Source: Gallibacterium trehalosifermentans
Lineage (GTDB): Bacteria; Pseudomonadota; Gammaproteobacteria; Enterobacterales; Pasteurellaceae
Assembly: GCF_042433055.1 (NCBI RefSeq)
Contig: NZ_JBHLWB010000001.1
Location: forward strand, 124,001-188,000
Direction of reading: 5' to 3'
DNA length: 64,000 nucleotides
Below, piece by piece: positions 44,661 through 53,435 of this stretch. The translations under genes and the position numbers were made by a program. The notes below the pieces were generated by a model. The model was given only the letters and a program-made list of their open reading frames with translations. It was not told the DNA's origin and ran no database searches. Numbering within the stretch: the first letter of the stretch is position 1; each line of letters begins with the position of its first letter.

Positions 44661-46670
44661 ATGAAGTTCAAGAGAATTGCACAAAGTATGATTATTGGCT
44701 ATCTGTTCACAACTATGCCAGTATGGGCAGTGAAGCCAGAAATAAGCGCAGATAAAATTATTATTCCAACAGCGACAGAAGCAAATTTAATTGAAACAAA
44801 GCGTGTTACTGCCAGATTGCTCCAATCACACTATAAAAAATTTACACTTGATGACGCTATGTCAGAGAAAATTTTTAATCGGTATATCGATTTTCTAGAT
44901 TATAGCCATAATACATTTTTGCAGTCTGATATTGAGACTTTGCGTAATCAATATGCGAAACATTTTGATGATGATCTTGTTGCAGGTAATTTGGCTGCGG
45001 CTTTTGATATGTATAAATTATTACAAGAGCGTCGTTATCAACGTTATCGCTATGCCTTATCTTTATTAGATAAAGAACCAAATTTAAAAGAACAAGATCA
45101 AATTGAAATTGATAGAAGTAAAGCACCTTTCCCACAGACTGAAGAAGAAGCGAATAAACTTTGGAAAGAACGGGTGAAAAATGACATCATCGCAATGCGT
45201 TTACAAGGAAAATCTTGGACACAAATTAAGAAGAAATTAGTAAAACGTTATAATTTAGCGATTAAACGTCTTACTCAAACAAAAGCAGATGATGTTACGC
45301 AATTATTCTTAAATGCTTTTGCTCGTGAATTAGATCCACATACAAGTTATCTTTCTCCTCGTAATGCCAAAAGCTTCCAAGAAGATATGAATCTATCCTT
45401 AGAGGGGATCGGCGCGACCTTACAATCTGAAGATGATGAAACTATTGTGAAATCATTAGTGCCAGGAGCACCTGCGGATAAAAGTAAGAAAATCAAAGCG
45501 GGAGATAAAATTGTTGGGGTTGGACAAGGGAAGAAAGGTGAAATCGAAGATGTGGTTGGCTGGCGTCTTGATGATGTCGTGGAAAAAATTAAAGGGAAAA
45601 AAGGAACGACTGTTCGCCTTGAAATTGAACCCGCAAAAGGTGGTAAAACAAAAATTATCACATTAGTGCGTGATCGGGTGCGGATTGAAGATCGCGCGGC
45701 GAAATTAAAAGTTGAAAAGGTTCAAGATAAAAATATTGCAATTATTACAATTCCGAGTTTTTACAATGGCTTAACAGCTGATGTCGTCAAATTATTGAAC
45801 GAAATGAAAGAGAAAAAAGCGGACTCGTTAATTATTGATCTACGAAATAATGGTGGTGGCTCATTACCAGAGGTGGTGAATTTAAGTGGGCTCTTTATTA
45901 CTGATGGTCCAGTGGTGCAAGTACGTGATGCCTTTAATCGGATTCGTGTGCATGAAGATCTTGATTCACAACAACTTTATAATGGACCAATGATTGTTTT
46001 GGTAGATCGTTTTAGTGCTTCTGCTTCAGAAATTTTCTCGGCGGCAATGCAAGATTATGGTCGAGCAGTGATTGTTGGACAAAATACCTTTGGTAAAGGA
46101 ACGGTACAACAAAGTCGTCCATTAAACTTTATCTATGATACGGACCCAACGCCATTGGGGGCGATTCAATATACAATTCAAAAATTCTATCGTATTAATG
46201 GGGGAAGTACACAGCTGAAAGGTGTGGCGCCTGATATCACTATCGCTGAATTTATTGATGAATCAGAGTATGGGGAAAGTAAAGAAGATAATGCGTTAGT
46301 ATGGGATAAAATTCCAGAAGCGGCGTATAAAAAAGTAGCAGATCTTTCTTTAACTGTAAAAACATTAGCGGAACGTCATAAAGCACGTGTTGCAAATGAT
46401 CCAGAATTTATTGTATTAAATCAAGATATTGCAACACGAGATCAACGGAATCAACGTAAATTTTTATCATTGAATTTACATGAACGCAAAGCAGAAAATG
46501 ATAAAGATGATGATAAACGCTTAAAAGATCTTAATGCTCGATTTAAGCGTGAAGGGAAGAAACCATTGAAGAAATTAGATGATTTACCGAAAGATTACGA
46601 AGCACCAGATTTTGTGCTGAAAGAAGTTGAACGCATGGCAGTAGATATGTTGCTAGAAAAACAAAATTAA
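44661..46670 (+). CDS. prc: Carboxy-terminal processing protease Prc (Tsp)
   Basis: 669 aa periplasmic serine protease. A signal peptide (residues 1-23, ending VWA) precedes helical regions, a PDZ domain (about 235-320, with SLEGIGATLQSEDD), and the S41 catalytic domain. The Ser-Lys dyad lies in DRFSASASEIFSAAM and NTFGKGTVQQ (about residues 450-480). Prc trims FtsI and degrades murein hydrolases such as MepS. GAGG lies upstream of the ATG. A terminator follows. Confidence 0.96.
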   Translation: MKFKRIAQSMIIGYLFTTMPVWAVKPEISADKIIIPTATEANLIETKRVTARLLQSHYKKFTLDDAMSEKIFNRYIDFLDYSHNTFLQSDIETLRNQYAKHFDDDLVAGNLAAAFDMYKLLQERRYQRYRYALSLLDKEPNLKEQDQIEIDRSKAPFPQTEEEANKLWKERVKNDIIAMRLQGKSWTQIKKKLVKRYNLAIKRLTQTKADDVTQLFLNAFARELDPHTSYLSPRNAKSFQEDMNLSLEGIGATLQSEDDETIVKSLVPGAPADKSKKIKAGDKIVGVGQGKKGEIEDVVGWRLDDVVEKIKGKKGTTVRLEIEPAKGGKTKIITLVRDRVRIEDRAAKLKVEKVQDKNIAIITIPSFYNGLTADVVKLLNEMKEKKADSLIIDLRNNGGGSLPEVVNLSGLFITDGPVVQVRDAFNRIRVHEDLDSQQLYNGPMIVLVDRFSASASEIFSAAMQDYGRAVIVGQNTFGKGTVQQSRPLNFIYDTDPTPLGAIQYTIQKFYRINGGSTQLKGVAPDITIAEFIDESEYGESKEDNALVWDKIPEAAYKKVADLSLTVKTLAERHKARVANDPEFIVLNQDIATRDQRNQRKFLSLNLHERKAENDKDDDKRLKDLNARFKREGKKPLKKLDDLPKDYEAPDFVLKEVERMAVDMLLEKQN

Positions 46671-46677
46671 TTGTTTA

Positions 46678-46712
46678 AAAATCGCCTCAATCGTAGGCGA
46701 TTTTTTTATCTT
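46678..46712 (+). terminator. Terminator after prc
   Basis: A perfect 10-bp stem (46678-46687 with 46695-46704) with a 7-nt loop and a T run. Confidence 0.88.
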
Positions 46713-46802
46713 TACCGTGAAATAGTGATAGTCTTATTTTATAATGTTACACAATTTTAACGATTTTAATAACTTAAAGAACTAATGAATGAGGGGGCGG
46801 TT

Positions 46803-48239
46803 ATGATGTTACAGAAAAAGCATATCTTAACCACAGTTTTATTTTCTGCTGTAGCGCTAGAACCAAGTTTTGCAGAAGAAACAATAATTACACCGATAGA
46901 ACAACAGCCAACGGCGATAGAACAACAATCTGCTGTAATAGAACAAGTTGCAGCAGAGCAAATGAAACAACAAGTTAATTTGGAAAAATTACAACAAGCA
47001 ACACAAGGTATTAAGCTTGTTTTTCCTGAAATGTTAGCGAAAATTTATGCTGATCGTAATTTTTCGCCAATTTGGTTAGATGAAAAAGCAAAACAACAGT
47101 TCTTACATGATTACGCATTACTTGGTTTAACGGATATTTCTAAGGACGTGAAAGCACAGTTAACTCAATTAAAACAACTAGATAGCAATAGTTTAGCCAC
47201 TGATATTCTCATTACAGATAGCTGGTTGAATTATTTGAATTATGTGGAAAAGGTATCAAGCAATGCACAAAACTGGCTATATGATAGTTATCGCTATCGT
47301 GCAAAGCTACCAACAGATGAATTGATTACTGCATGGCTATCTGCGGTAGAAAAACAACAATTATTAGCTTTTGTTGAAAAATATAATCAACCAAATCAAC
47401 GCTATACACATACGGCTGCCGCTATTCTTGCGGGGTTGCAACAACAGACATTAGATAATGCAACGTTAGCTAAATTAGCGATTAATTTACAACGTCTACG
47501 TTTTATTCCAGATTTCCAGACAGGAATTTTTGTGAATATTCCAACGTATCATCTACACTATTATCGTGATGGGAAAGAGGTGCTAGATTCTCGTGTTATT
47601 GTTGGTACGCAAACAAGAAAAACGCCAGTGATGACCAGCAAACTGAGTAATATTGTCGTGAACCCACCGTGGAATGCGCCAGTACGTTTAATTAATGAAG
47701 ATTTGATTCCAAAAGTGCGTAAAGATCCGAGTTATATCTATCGTAATGGTTATACGATTATTGATAGTAAAGGGAATACGATTGATCCCTATACGATTGA
47801 CTGGGATAACATGACGGCAAAACGTTTTCCATATCGTTTACGTCAGGCACCAGGTGGCGACAGCGCATTAGGTAACTTTAAATTTAATATGCCAAGTTCA
47901 GATGCGATTTATTTACATGACACACCAAATCATCGTTTATTTAATAATAAAAATAGAGCAATTAGTTCAGGGTGTGTGCGCGTGAATAAATCTGATGAGT
48001 TAGCAACATTATTGTTGAGAGAGTCTGGTTGGACACTAGAGAAAAAAGCACAAGTATTAAAAAGCCGTAAAACAACGTCAGTACGCATTCAATCTGATAA
48101 TCCTGTTTATCTTTACTATGTAACCGCATGGGTTGATGTAAATGGTCAAATACATACCGTTGCAGATGTTTACGGATATGATAAAAAATTAATGCTTGAT
48201 GATGAGACAAAAGCACTTTTACAACAATATTTTCTTTAA
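46803..48239 (+). CDS. ldtD: L,D-transpeptidase, YcbB/LdtD type
   Basis: 478 aa. A signal peptide (to about residue 24, ending SFAEE) is followed by a Gln-rich stretch with repeated IEQQ units, an N-terminal scaffold domain and the YkuD catalytic domain. The active-site Cys lies in SSGCVRVNKSDE, with the upstream HDTPNHRLF His (about residues 380-405). LdtD forms 3-3 peptidoglycan crosslinks. ATG 46803 follows GAGGGGG; ATG 46785 lacks a site. The order ldtD-mepK-gloC matches E. coli ycbB-ycbK-ycbL. Confidence 0.94.
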   Translation: MMLQKKHILTTVLFSAVALEPSFAEETIITPIEQQPTAIEQQSAVIEQVAAEQMKQQVNLEKLQQATQGIKLVFPEMLAKIYADRNFSPIWLDEKAKQQFLHDYALLGLTDISKDVKAQLTQLKQLDSNSLATDILITDSWLNYLNYVEKVSSNAQNWLYDSYRYRAKLPTDELITAWLSAVEKQQLLAFVEKYNQPNQRYTHTAAAILAGLQQQTLDNATLAKLAINLQRLRFIPDFQTGIFVNIPTYHLHYYRDGKEVLDSRVIVGTQTRKTPVMTSKLSNIVVNPPWNAPVRLINEDLIPKVRKDPSYIYRNGYTIIDSKGNTIDPYTIDWDNMTAKRFPYRLRQAPGGDSALGNFKFNMPSSDAIYLHDTPNHRLFNNKNRAISSGCVRVNKSDELATLLLRESGWTLEKKAQVLKSRKTTSVRIQSDNPVYLYYVTAWVDVNGQIHTVADVYGYDKKLMLDDETKALLQQYFL

Positions 48240-48269
48240 TCTGTAGAAAAAACAGGTATAATCCAGAGG

Positions 48270-48294
48270 GCTATTGCTTAGGCAATAGCTTTTC
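48270..48294 (+). terminator. Terminator after ldtD
   Basis: A perfect 8-bp stem (48270-48277 with 48282-48289), loop TTAG, tail of four T. A TATAAT at 48257-48262 just before it may be the -10 of a promoter for the next genes. Confidence 0.75.
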
Positions 48295-48337
48295 TGTTTA
48301 CTTCTAGATAATCAACTTACCACTAGGAAACAAAGGA

Positions 48338-48898
48338 ATGGGCAATATTGATCAATCTCGTCGTAGATGGTTGTCGCTAGGTGGAATTATGCTAGGGAGT
48401 TCATTTATAGCAAATTCTGCATTTGCGGTTTTATCAACCACTGCGCCTAAAATTTTACATTTTAAAAATATTAATACTGGAGAGAAGTTCAGTTCGCCAT
48501 TTGCGCCTAGTAAAGGTATCGCTAAAGCAGACTTGCAGAAATTAAATTATTTGATGCGGGATAGACGGACAAATTTAGTTCACAATATGGATCCGCATTT
48601 ATTTACCAAACTCTATCAAATCCAATCTCGCCTAGGGCTGAGATCTTGTGAGATTTCGATTATTTGTGGCTATCGTGCACCAGCGACTAATGCAGCAATG
48701 CACCGTCGTAGTAAAGGTGTAGCAAGTAATAGTTATCATATGCGTGGGCAAGCGATTGATTTTCGTATCAGTAATGTTTCATTAGATAAAATACGTAAGG
48801 TTGCACAATCCTTAAATAATGGTGGGGTTGGTTATTACCCTCGAAGCAATTTTGTGCATATTGATACAGGTCCTAATCGCACATGGCGCGGTAGTTGA
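48338..48898 (+). CDS. mepK: Murein endopeptidase MepK (YcbK, DUF882/M15)
   Basis: 186 aa. The N-terminus has a twin-arginine signal (SRRRWLSLGG at residues 7-16, cleavage after SAFA near 30). The M15-like zinc residues lie in SNSYHMRGQAIDFRI and NFVHIDTGPNRTW. MepK cleaves 3-3 crosslinks, the product of the adjacent ldtD. The neighbouring pair therefore makes and cuts the same bond. AAGGA precedes the ATG. Confidence 0.93.
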   Translation: MGNIDQSRRRWLSLGGIMLGSSFIANSAFAVLSTTAPKILHFKNINTGEKFSSPFAPSKGIAKADLQKLNYLMRDRRTNLVHNMDPHLFTKLYQIQSRLGLRSCEISIICGYRAPATNAAMHRRSKGVASNSYHMRGQAIDFRISNVSLDKIRKVAQSLNNGGVGYYPRSNFVHIDTGPNRTWRGS

Positions 48899-48913
48899 TA
48901 GAAGTCTATAATT

Positions 48914-49543
48914 ATGAATGTACAAATTATTCCAGTTACCCCTTTTCAACAAAATTGCTCTGTTGTCTGGGACGATGAAAAAAATGCCGCTATCATTGAT
49001 CCTGGTGGAGAAGCGGAAAGAATTATTCAATTTATCCAAGAAAATCAATTAATTCCAAAATTAATTTTATTAACGCATGGTCATCTTGATCATGTTGGTG
49101 CAGCAGCAAAATTAAAACGTGAATTTAACATTGAGATTGTTGGACCAGAAAAATCTGATGATTATTGGTTGCAAGGATTACCACAACAGGCAGAGCAATT
49201 TGGCTTACCTTATTGCGCGCCATTAACACCAGATCGTTGGTTAAATGAAGGTGATGTAATTGCGGTTGGTGATCTCTCATTTGAGGTTTTACATCTACCA
49301 GGTCATACGCCAGGGCATATTGGCTTTATTAATAAAGAAGAAAATATTGCCTTTACAGGCGATGTTTTATTCCATCGTAGTATTGGGCGAACAGATTTTC
49401 CAGGTGGGAATTTTTCGCAATTAATTCAAACGATCAAAGAAAAGCTATGGGCATTAGATGATGAAATGCAAATTATCGCAGGACATGGTTTATTCACTAC
49501 GATAGCAGATGAAAAAAATAAAAATCCTTTTTTAATTGACTAA
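48914..49543 (+). CDS. gloC: Metallo-beta-lactamase-fold hydrolase, YcbL/GloC type
   Basis: 209 aa. The metal-binding THGHLDHVGAA motif is at residues 55-65, with LPGHTPGHIGF and FTGDVLFHRSIGRTD further on, typical of type II glyoxalase-like hydrolases acting on S-lactoylglutathione. It follows mepK after 15 bp, as ycbL follows ycbK in E. coli. A terminator lies 37 bp after the stop. Confidence 0.93.
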   Translation: MNVQIIPVTPFQQNCSVVWDDEKNAAIIDPGGEAERIIQFIQENQLIPKLILLTHGHLDHVGAAAKLKREFNIEIVGPEKSDDYWLQGLPQQAEQFGLPYCAPLTPDRWLNEGDVIAVGDLSFEVLHLPGHTPGHIGFINKEENIAFTGDVLFHRSIGRTDFPGGNFSQLIQTIKEKLWALDDEMQIIAGHGLFTTIADEKNKNPFLID

Positions 49544-49579
49544 AAGATTAACAAAACAACTGAACTCTTTCGGTAAATG

Positions 49580-49619
49580 AATCTCTAATAATTACTTTGT
49601 TATTAGAGATTTATTTTAT
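49580..49619 (+). terminator. Terminator after gloC
   Basis: A perfect 12-bp stem (49580-49591 with 49600-49611) with an 8-nt loop and a T-rich tail. Confidence 0.85.
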
Positions 49620-49653
49620 TAAGTCAAATAAACATTTATAGTGTGAAGTGATT

Positions 49654-51585
49654 ATGTTGCGATATTTATCTTTTTATCCAGTACTTTATTTTTTCGTTTT
49701 CAATTTGCTCATTTTATCGAGTAGTCGACTTGGCTTAGCTTTTTGGCAAAAAGAACGGGTTGATGCTGTAGAGGGCTGGTTTCCATTATTGATTCAAGGG
49801 TTACGTATGGACGTGGTGTCCTTATGTTGGCTGTTTGGATTATTTGCTTTTTTATCTGCTTTATTTCTGGATAAAACACGCGTGGGTTCTGCATTTAGAG
49901 TGATTTTGCGTATCGTGTTAACGGCAGGTTCTGTCTTTATTCTCTTTATGGAATTGGCAACCCCAGAATTTATTAGTACCTATGATTTTCGTCCAAATCG
50001 CTTATTTGTTGAGTATTTAGTCAATCCGCAAGAAGTGTTTACGATGTTAGCAAAAGGGCATTTATTCACGATGATAATGTCTATCGTTGTTACGCTTCTA
50101 GCGAGTTGGGGCTACTGGAAACTTGCTGGTTATGTGGTAAGAGATGCCAATGCAGGGCGCTGGATTTATCGCCCAGTGGTAGCTATTTTAGTGGCGGGAT
50201 TAGTCTTTATTGGCGCGAGATCAACACTTGCTCATCGAGGTATCAACCCAGCCATGGTGGCGTTTTCTTCTGATGCGTTAGTGAATTCATTAGTCTTAAA
50301 TTCTGGTTATTCAGTCTTGTTTGCCTTGCAACAAATGGGCGATGAAGAAAATTCATCAGAAATTTATGGGCATATGCCGTTTGCAGAAATGGAGGCTACA
50401 CTGAAAAAATTGCACCCTCGCCCAGAGAGCGATTATATTTCAGGTGATATTCCATTATTAAGTAAGAATGAAGCAAGTTACCATGGTAAAGCAAAAAATC
50501 TGGTAATTATTTTGGAAGAGAGCTTAGGCGCACAATTTATTGGCTCATTAGGCGGCTTACCATTAGCACCAAATCTTGATCAGTTAAGTAAAGAGGGGTG
50601 GTGGTTTACAAATTTATATGCCACAGGAACACGTTCAGTTCGCGGTATTGAAGCAGTGGTAACGGGATTTACCCCAACACCAGCACGTGCAGTAGTGAAA
50701 TTGCCAAATAGTCAAACAGGCTTCTTTACGATTGCTGATTTATTAGCAAGAAAAGGTTATCACACCTCTTTTATTTACGGCGGTGAAAAGCATTTTGATA
50801 ATATGGCAAGTTTCTTTTACGGTAATGGCTTCCAATTTATTATCGATCAAAATGATTATCCAAAACCAATGTTTAAAGGGACTTGGGGAGTATCTGATGA
50901 AGATCTCTTTATTCGCGCAGATGAAGAATTTCGTAAATTACAGCAGCAGGGCAAGCCATTTTTTAGTTTAGTCTTTAGCTCAAGTAACCATGATCCTTTT
51001 GAGTTTCCAGATAATAAGATCGAACTTTATGAACAACCGAAAGCAACGAGGAATAATGCGGCGAAATATGCTGATTTTGCCATTGGGGAGTTTTTTAAAC
51101 GGGCAAGACAATCGGATTATTGGCAAGATACGATCTTTTTAGTGATTGCCGATCATGATTCACGTGTTGCAGGTGCTTCTTTGGTGCCAATTAAGCATTT
51201 TCATATTCCAGCATTAATTTTAGGGGCAGGTATTGACGCAAAACAGGATAATCGTTTAGTGAGTCAAATTGATATGCCACCAACGTTATTATCGCTGATT
51301 GGGATTGATGCAGAATATCCAATGTTAGGCTTTGATTTAACAAAATATAGCCCAAATCGTGCGTTAATGCAGTTTGATAAATCGATGGCATTAATGAATG
51401 AACAACAACAAGTGGTGATTTTACAACCTGAAAAACAACCAGCTGGATTTAAATATGATTTAATGACAAAAACCTTAATACCAGCAGAAGCGCCTGAGGA
51501 AATGAAAAAGCAAGCATTAAGTTACGCACTTTGGGGTAGTTATTTATATAAGCACCGCTTATATCATTTACCTGAAAATAAATAA
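49654..51585 (+). CDS. LTA-synthase-family membrane sulfatase-fold protein
   Basis: 643 aa. Five membrane helices fill the first 210 residues. The periplasmic catalytic domain follows: LVIILEESLGAQFIG (near residue 290), the nucleophile region YATGTRSVRGIEAVVTG (Thr near 327), and the late metal site LVIADHDSRVAG (near 500). Such enzymes transfer phosphoglycerol or phosphoethanolamine to glycans or lipids; the target is unknown. ATG 49654 is preferred to GTG 49648. It is distinct from the partial family member at 1-852. Confidence 0.88.
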   Translation: MLRYLSFYPVLYFFVFNLLILSSSRLGLAFWQKERVDAVEGWFPLLIQGLRMDVVSLCWLFGLFAFLSALFLDKTRVGSAFRVILRIVLTAGSVFILFMELATPEFISTYDFRPNRLFVEYLVNPQEVFTMLAKGHLFTMIMSIVVTLLASWGYWKLAGYVVRDANAGRWIYRPVVAILVAGLVFIGARSTLAHRGINPAMVAFSSDALVNSLVLNSGYSVLFALQQMGDEENSSEIYGHMPFAEMEATLKKLHPRPESDYISGDIPLLSKNEASYHGKAKNLVIILEESLGAQFIGSLGGLPLAPNLDQLSKEGWWFTNLYATGTRSVRGIEAVVTGFTPTPARAVVKLPNSQTGFFTIADLLARKGYHTSFIYGGEKHFDNMASFFYGNGFQFIIDQNDYPKPMFKGTWGVSDEDLFIRADEEFRKLQQQGKPFFSLVFSSSNHDPFEFPDNKIELYEQPKATRNNAAKYADFAIGEFFKRARQSDYWQDTIFLVIADHDSRVAGASLVPIKHFHIPALILGAGIDAKQDNRLVSQIDMPPTLLSLIGIDAEYPMLGFDLTKYSPNRALMQFDKSMALMNEQQQVVILQPEKQPAGFKYDLMTKTLIPAEAPEEMKKQALSYALWGSYLYKHRLYHLPENK

Positions 51586-51615
51586 TAGTTGATTGATGTG
51601 GCTTTTGCTTTTGAA

Positions 51616-51649
51616 AATCTTTCATAGCTTGCTATGGAAGGTTTTTTTT
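51616..51649 (+). terminator. Terminator after the sulfatase-fold gene
   Basis: An 11-bp stem with two G-U pairs (51618-51628 with 51631-51641) is followed by a run of eight T. Confidence 0.78.
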
Positions 51650-51700
51650 ATCTCTATTATTTTTCATAGATTGCTTTCTGCACAAAAATTTATTACATTG

Positions 51701-51728
51701 TTGCTACATAGCTACATAGCTACATAAT
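51701..51728 (+). promoter_or_regulatory. Toxin-antitoxin promoter with three 8-bp tandem repeats
   Basis: GCTACATA occurs three times head to tail (51703-51726). A likely -35 (TTGCTA, 51701-51706) and -10 (CATAAT, 51723-51728) border the repeats with a 16-bp spacer. The repeats probably serve as the operator for the Phd-type antitoxin, and copy-number change would alter promoter spacing by 8 bp. Confidence 0.55.
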
Positions 51729-51747
51729 GTAAAAAAGGAGTTATATT

Positions 51748-52014
51748 ATGACAATTATAACGAGTAGAGAATTTAATCAACATTTAGGACAAGCCCAGAA
51801 AGCAGCACAAGTTGAACCAGTGATTATCACCAATCGAGGCGAACCTCTCTATGTACTAATGAGCTATGTAGAATATATGAATCATCTACAACAACAGCCT
51901 TTTAGTAGTATTGCTGATGTATTGAGTGATCCTAATTCCTTGGGGGCTGATGTTGAGCTAGATATTCCCGCAAGACGCCAAGCAAAACGTGCAATAGTAG
52001 ATTTAGAGGAATAG
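51748..52014 (+). CDS. Phd/YefM-family antitoxin
   Basis: 88 aa. The N-terminal DNA-binding part (TSREFNQHLGQAQKAAQVEP then VIITNRGEPLYVLMSYVEY) is typical of Phd/YefM antitoxins; the C-terminal tail rich in Asp and Arg should neutralise the toxin. GGAG precedes the ATG. The PIN-domain toxin starts 3 bp after the stop. Such antitoxins repress their own promoter. Confidence 0.9.
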   Translation: MTIITSREFNQHLGQAQKAAQVEPVIITNRGEPLYVLMSYVEYMNHLQQQPFSSIADVLSDPNSLGADVELDIPARRQAKRAIVDLEE

Positions 52015-52017
52015 CAT

Positions 52018-52434
52018 ATGTATCTATTAGATACTAATGTGATTAGTGAGATTCGCCGTTTAAAACAGGGAAAATGTAATGCTGGCGTTGAACGATGGGT
52101 TAAAAATACATCGAGCGAATTAATATATACCAGTCCAGTTGTGATGATGGAACTTGAGCGTGGTGTATTAGCAAAAGAACGAAAAGATCCAGTTCAAGGT
52201 GCAATTCTTCGACGTTGGTTGACTGAAATTGTACAGCCCGCATTTATTAATCGAATATTACAAATTGATGCAAAAACCGCAGAAATTTGTGCTCGATTAC
52301 ATATTCCCGATCATACGCCAGAAAATGATGCATGGATTGCTGCAACGGCTAAACAACACAAGTTAATTTTAGTAACAAGAAATATTATTGATTTTCAGAA
52401 AGCAGAAGTGGAATTATTTAATCCTTTTACATAA
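52018..52434 (+). CDS. PIN-domain ribonuclease toxin (VapC/FitB type)
   Basis: 138 aa. The PIN-domain acidic residues are visible: YLLDTNVISEI (D5), VVMMELERG (Glu near 43), ENDAWIAATA (Asp near 102) and LVTRNIIDF (Asp near 123). VapC-like toxins cut tRNA or other RNAs. It pairs with the upstream Phd-type antitoxin in one operon, inserted between the sulfatase-fold gene and cmoA. Confidence 0.9.
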   Translation: MYLLDTNVISEIRRLKQGKCNAGVERWVKNTSSELIYTSPVVMMELERGVLAKERKDPVQGAILRRWLTEIVQPAFINRILQIDAKTAEICARLHIPDHTPENDAWIAATAKQHKLILVTRNIIDFQKAEVELFNPFT

Positions 52435-52565
52435 TGTTTTTAGTTATGAATAACAAAAAATGATTTAATGAAAAAGTAACTGAAAAATAAAATACAAATA
52501 ATCGCTATCAAAAATTGATTATTTTCTATTACAATACCCACCTTTTTATTTATTAGAATATCGTA

Positions 52566-53294
52566 ATGTCTAAAGATATGATTTTTTCCGCACCCATTGA
52601 GAAATTGGGTGATTTTACTTTTGATGAACGTGTGGCGGAAGTCTTTCCTGATATGATCCAACGTTCAATTCCAGGTTACTCCAATATTATTACGGCAATA
52701 GGTATGCTGGCGGAGCGCTTTGTACAGCCTGCAACGAACGTATATGATTTAGGCTGTTCACGCGGCGCGGCAACCTTATCCATGCGACGTAATATTCAAT
52801 GTGATGGCGTAAAAATTTTTGGTATCGATAATTCAGCGCCAATGGTGCAACGCTGTCAACAGCATTTAGCCGCTTACCATAGTGATGTCCCCGTTGAGAT
52901 TCTCTGTGCTGATATTCGTGATGTTGAAATCACCAACGCATCTATGGTGGTGTTAAATTTTACGCTGCAATTTGTACCACCTGTGGACAGAGAAGCCCTA
53001 TTAGCAAAAATTTATCAAGGGTTAACCAAAGGTGGCATTTTAGTTTTATCGGAAAAGTATCGTTTTGAAGACGATGTGATTAATGAGCTGCAAATTGATT
53101 TACACCACACGTTTAAACGCGCGAATGGTTATAGTGAATTAGAAGTGAGCCAAAAACGCACGGCGTTAGAAAATGTGATGAAAACCGACAGTATTGCCAG
53201 CCAAAAGCTTTTATTAGAAAAAATTGGCTTCCAACATGTCGCGATGTGGTTTCAATGTTTTAACTTTGGCTCAATGCTTGCGATTAAAGCCTAA
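52566..53294 (+). CDS. cmoA: Carboxy-S-adenosyl-L-methionine synthase CmoA
   Basis: 242 aa. It makes carboxy-SAM from SAM and prephenate for the cmo5U wobble modification of tRNAs. The SAM motif VYDLGCSRGAATLSMR is near residue 60, and NFTLQFVPPVDREALL near 135. The protein start MSKDMIFSAPIEKLGDFTFD is conserved. The partner gene cmoB is not in the window. Confidence 0.95.
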   Translation: MSKDMIFSAPIEKLGDFTFDERVAEVFPDMIQRSIPGYSNIITAIGMLAERFVQPATNVYDLGCSRGAATLSMRRNIQCDGVKIFGIDNSAPMVQRCQQHLAAYHSDVPVEILCADIRDVEITNASMVVLNFTLQFVPPVDREALLAKIYQGLTKGGILVLSEKYRFEDDVINELQIDLHHTFKRANGYSELEVSQKRTALENVMKTDSIASQKLLLEKIGFQHVAMWFQCFNFGSMLAIKA

Positions 53295-53435
53295 ATTGCG
53301 ATGAAAATGGACGAGAGAGCAGCTTTTTACCTGATTTCTGCGGGGAAATGTATTAATCCAATTCAAACCAGTGTGGATTTTCGCTATAATCGCCAAATTA
53401 ATTTTTAGCTTAATGTAAAACAAGGATTTATTATT

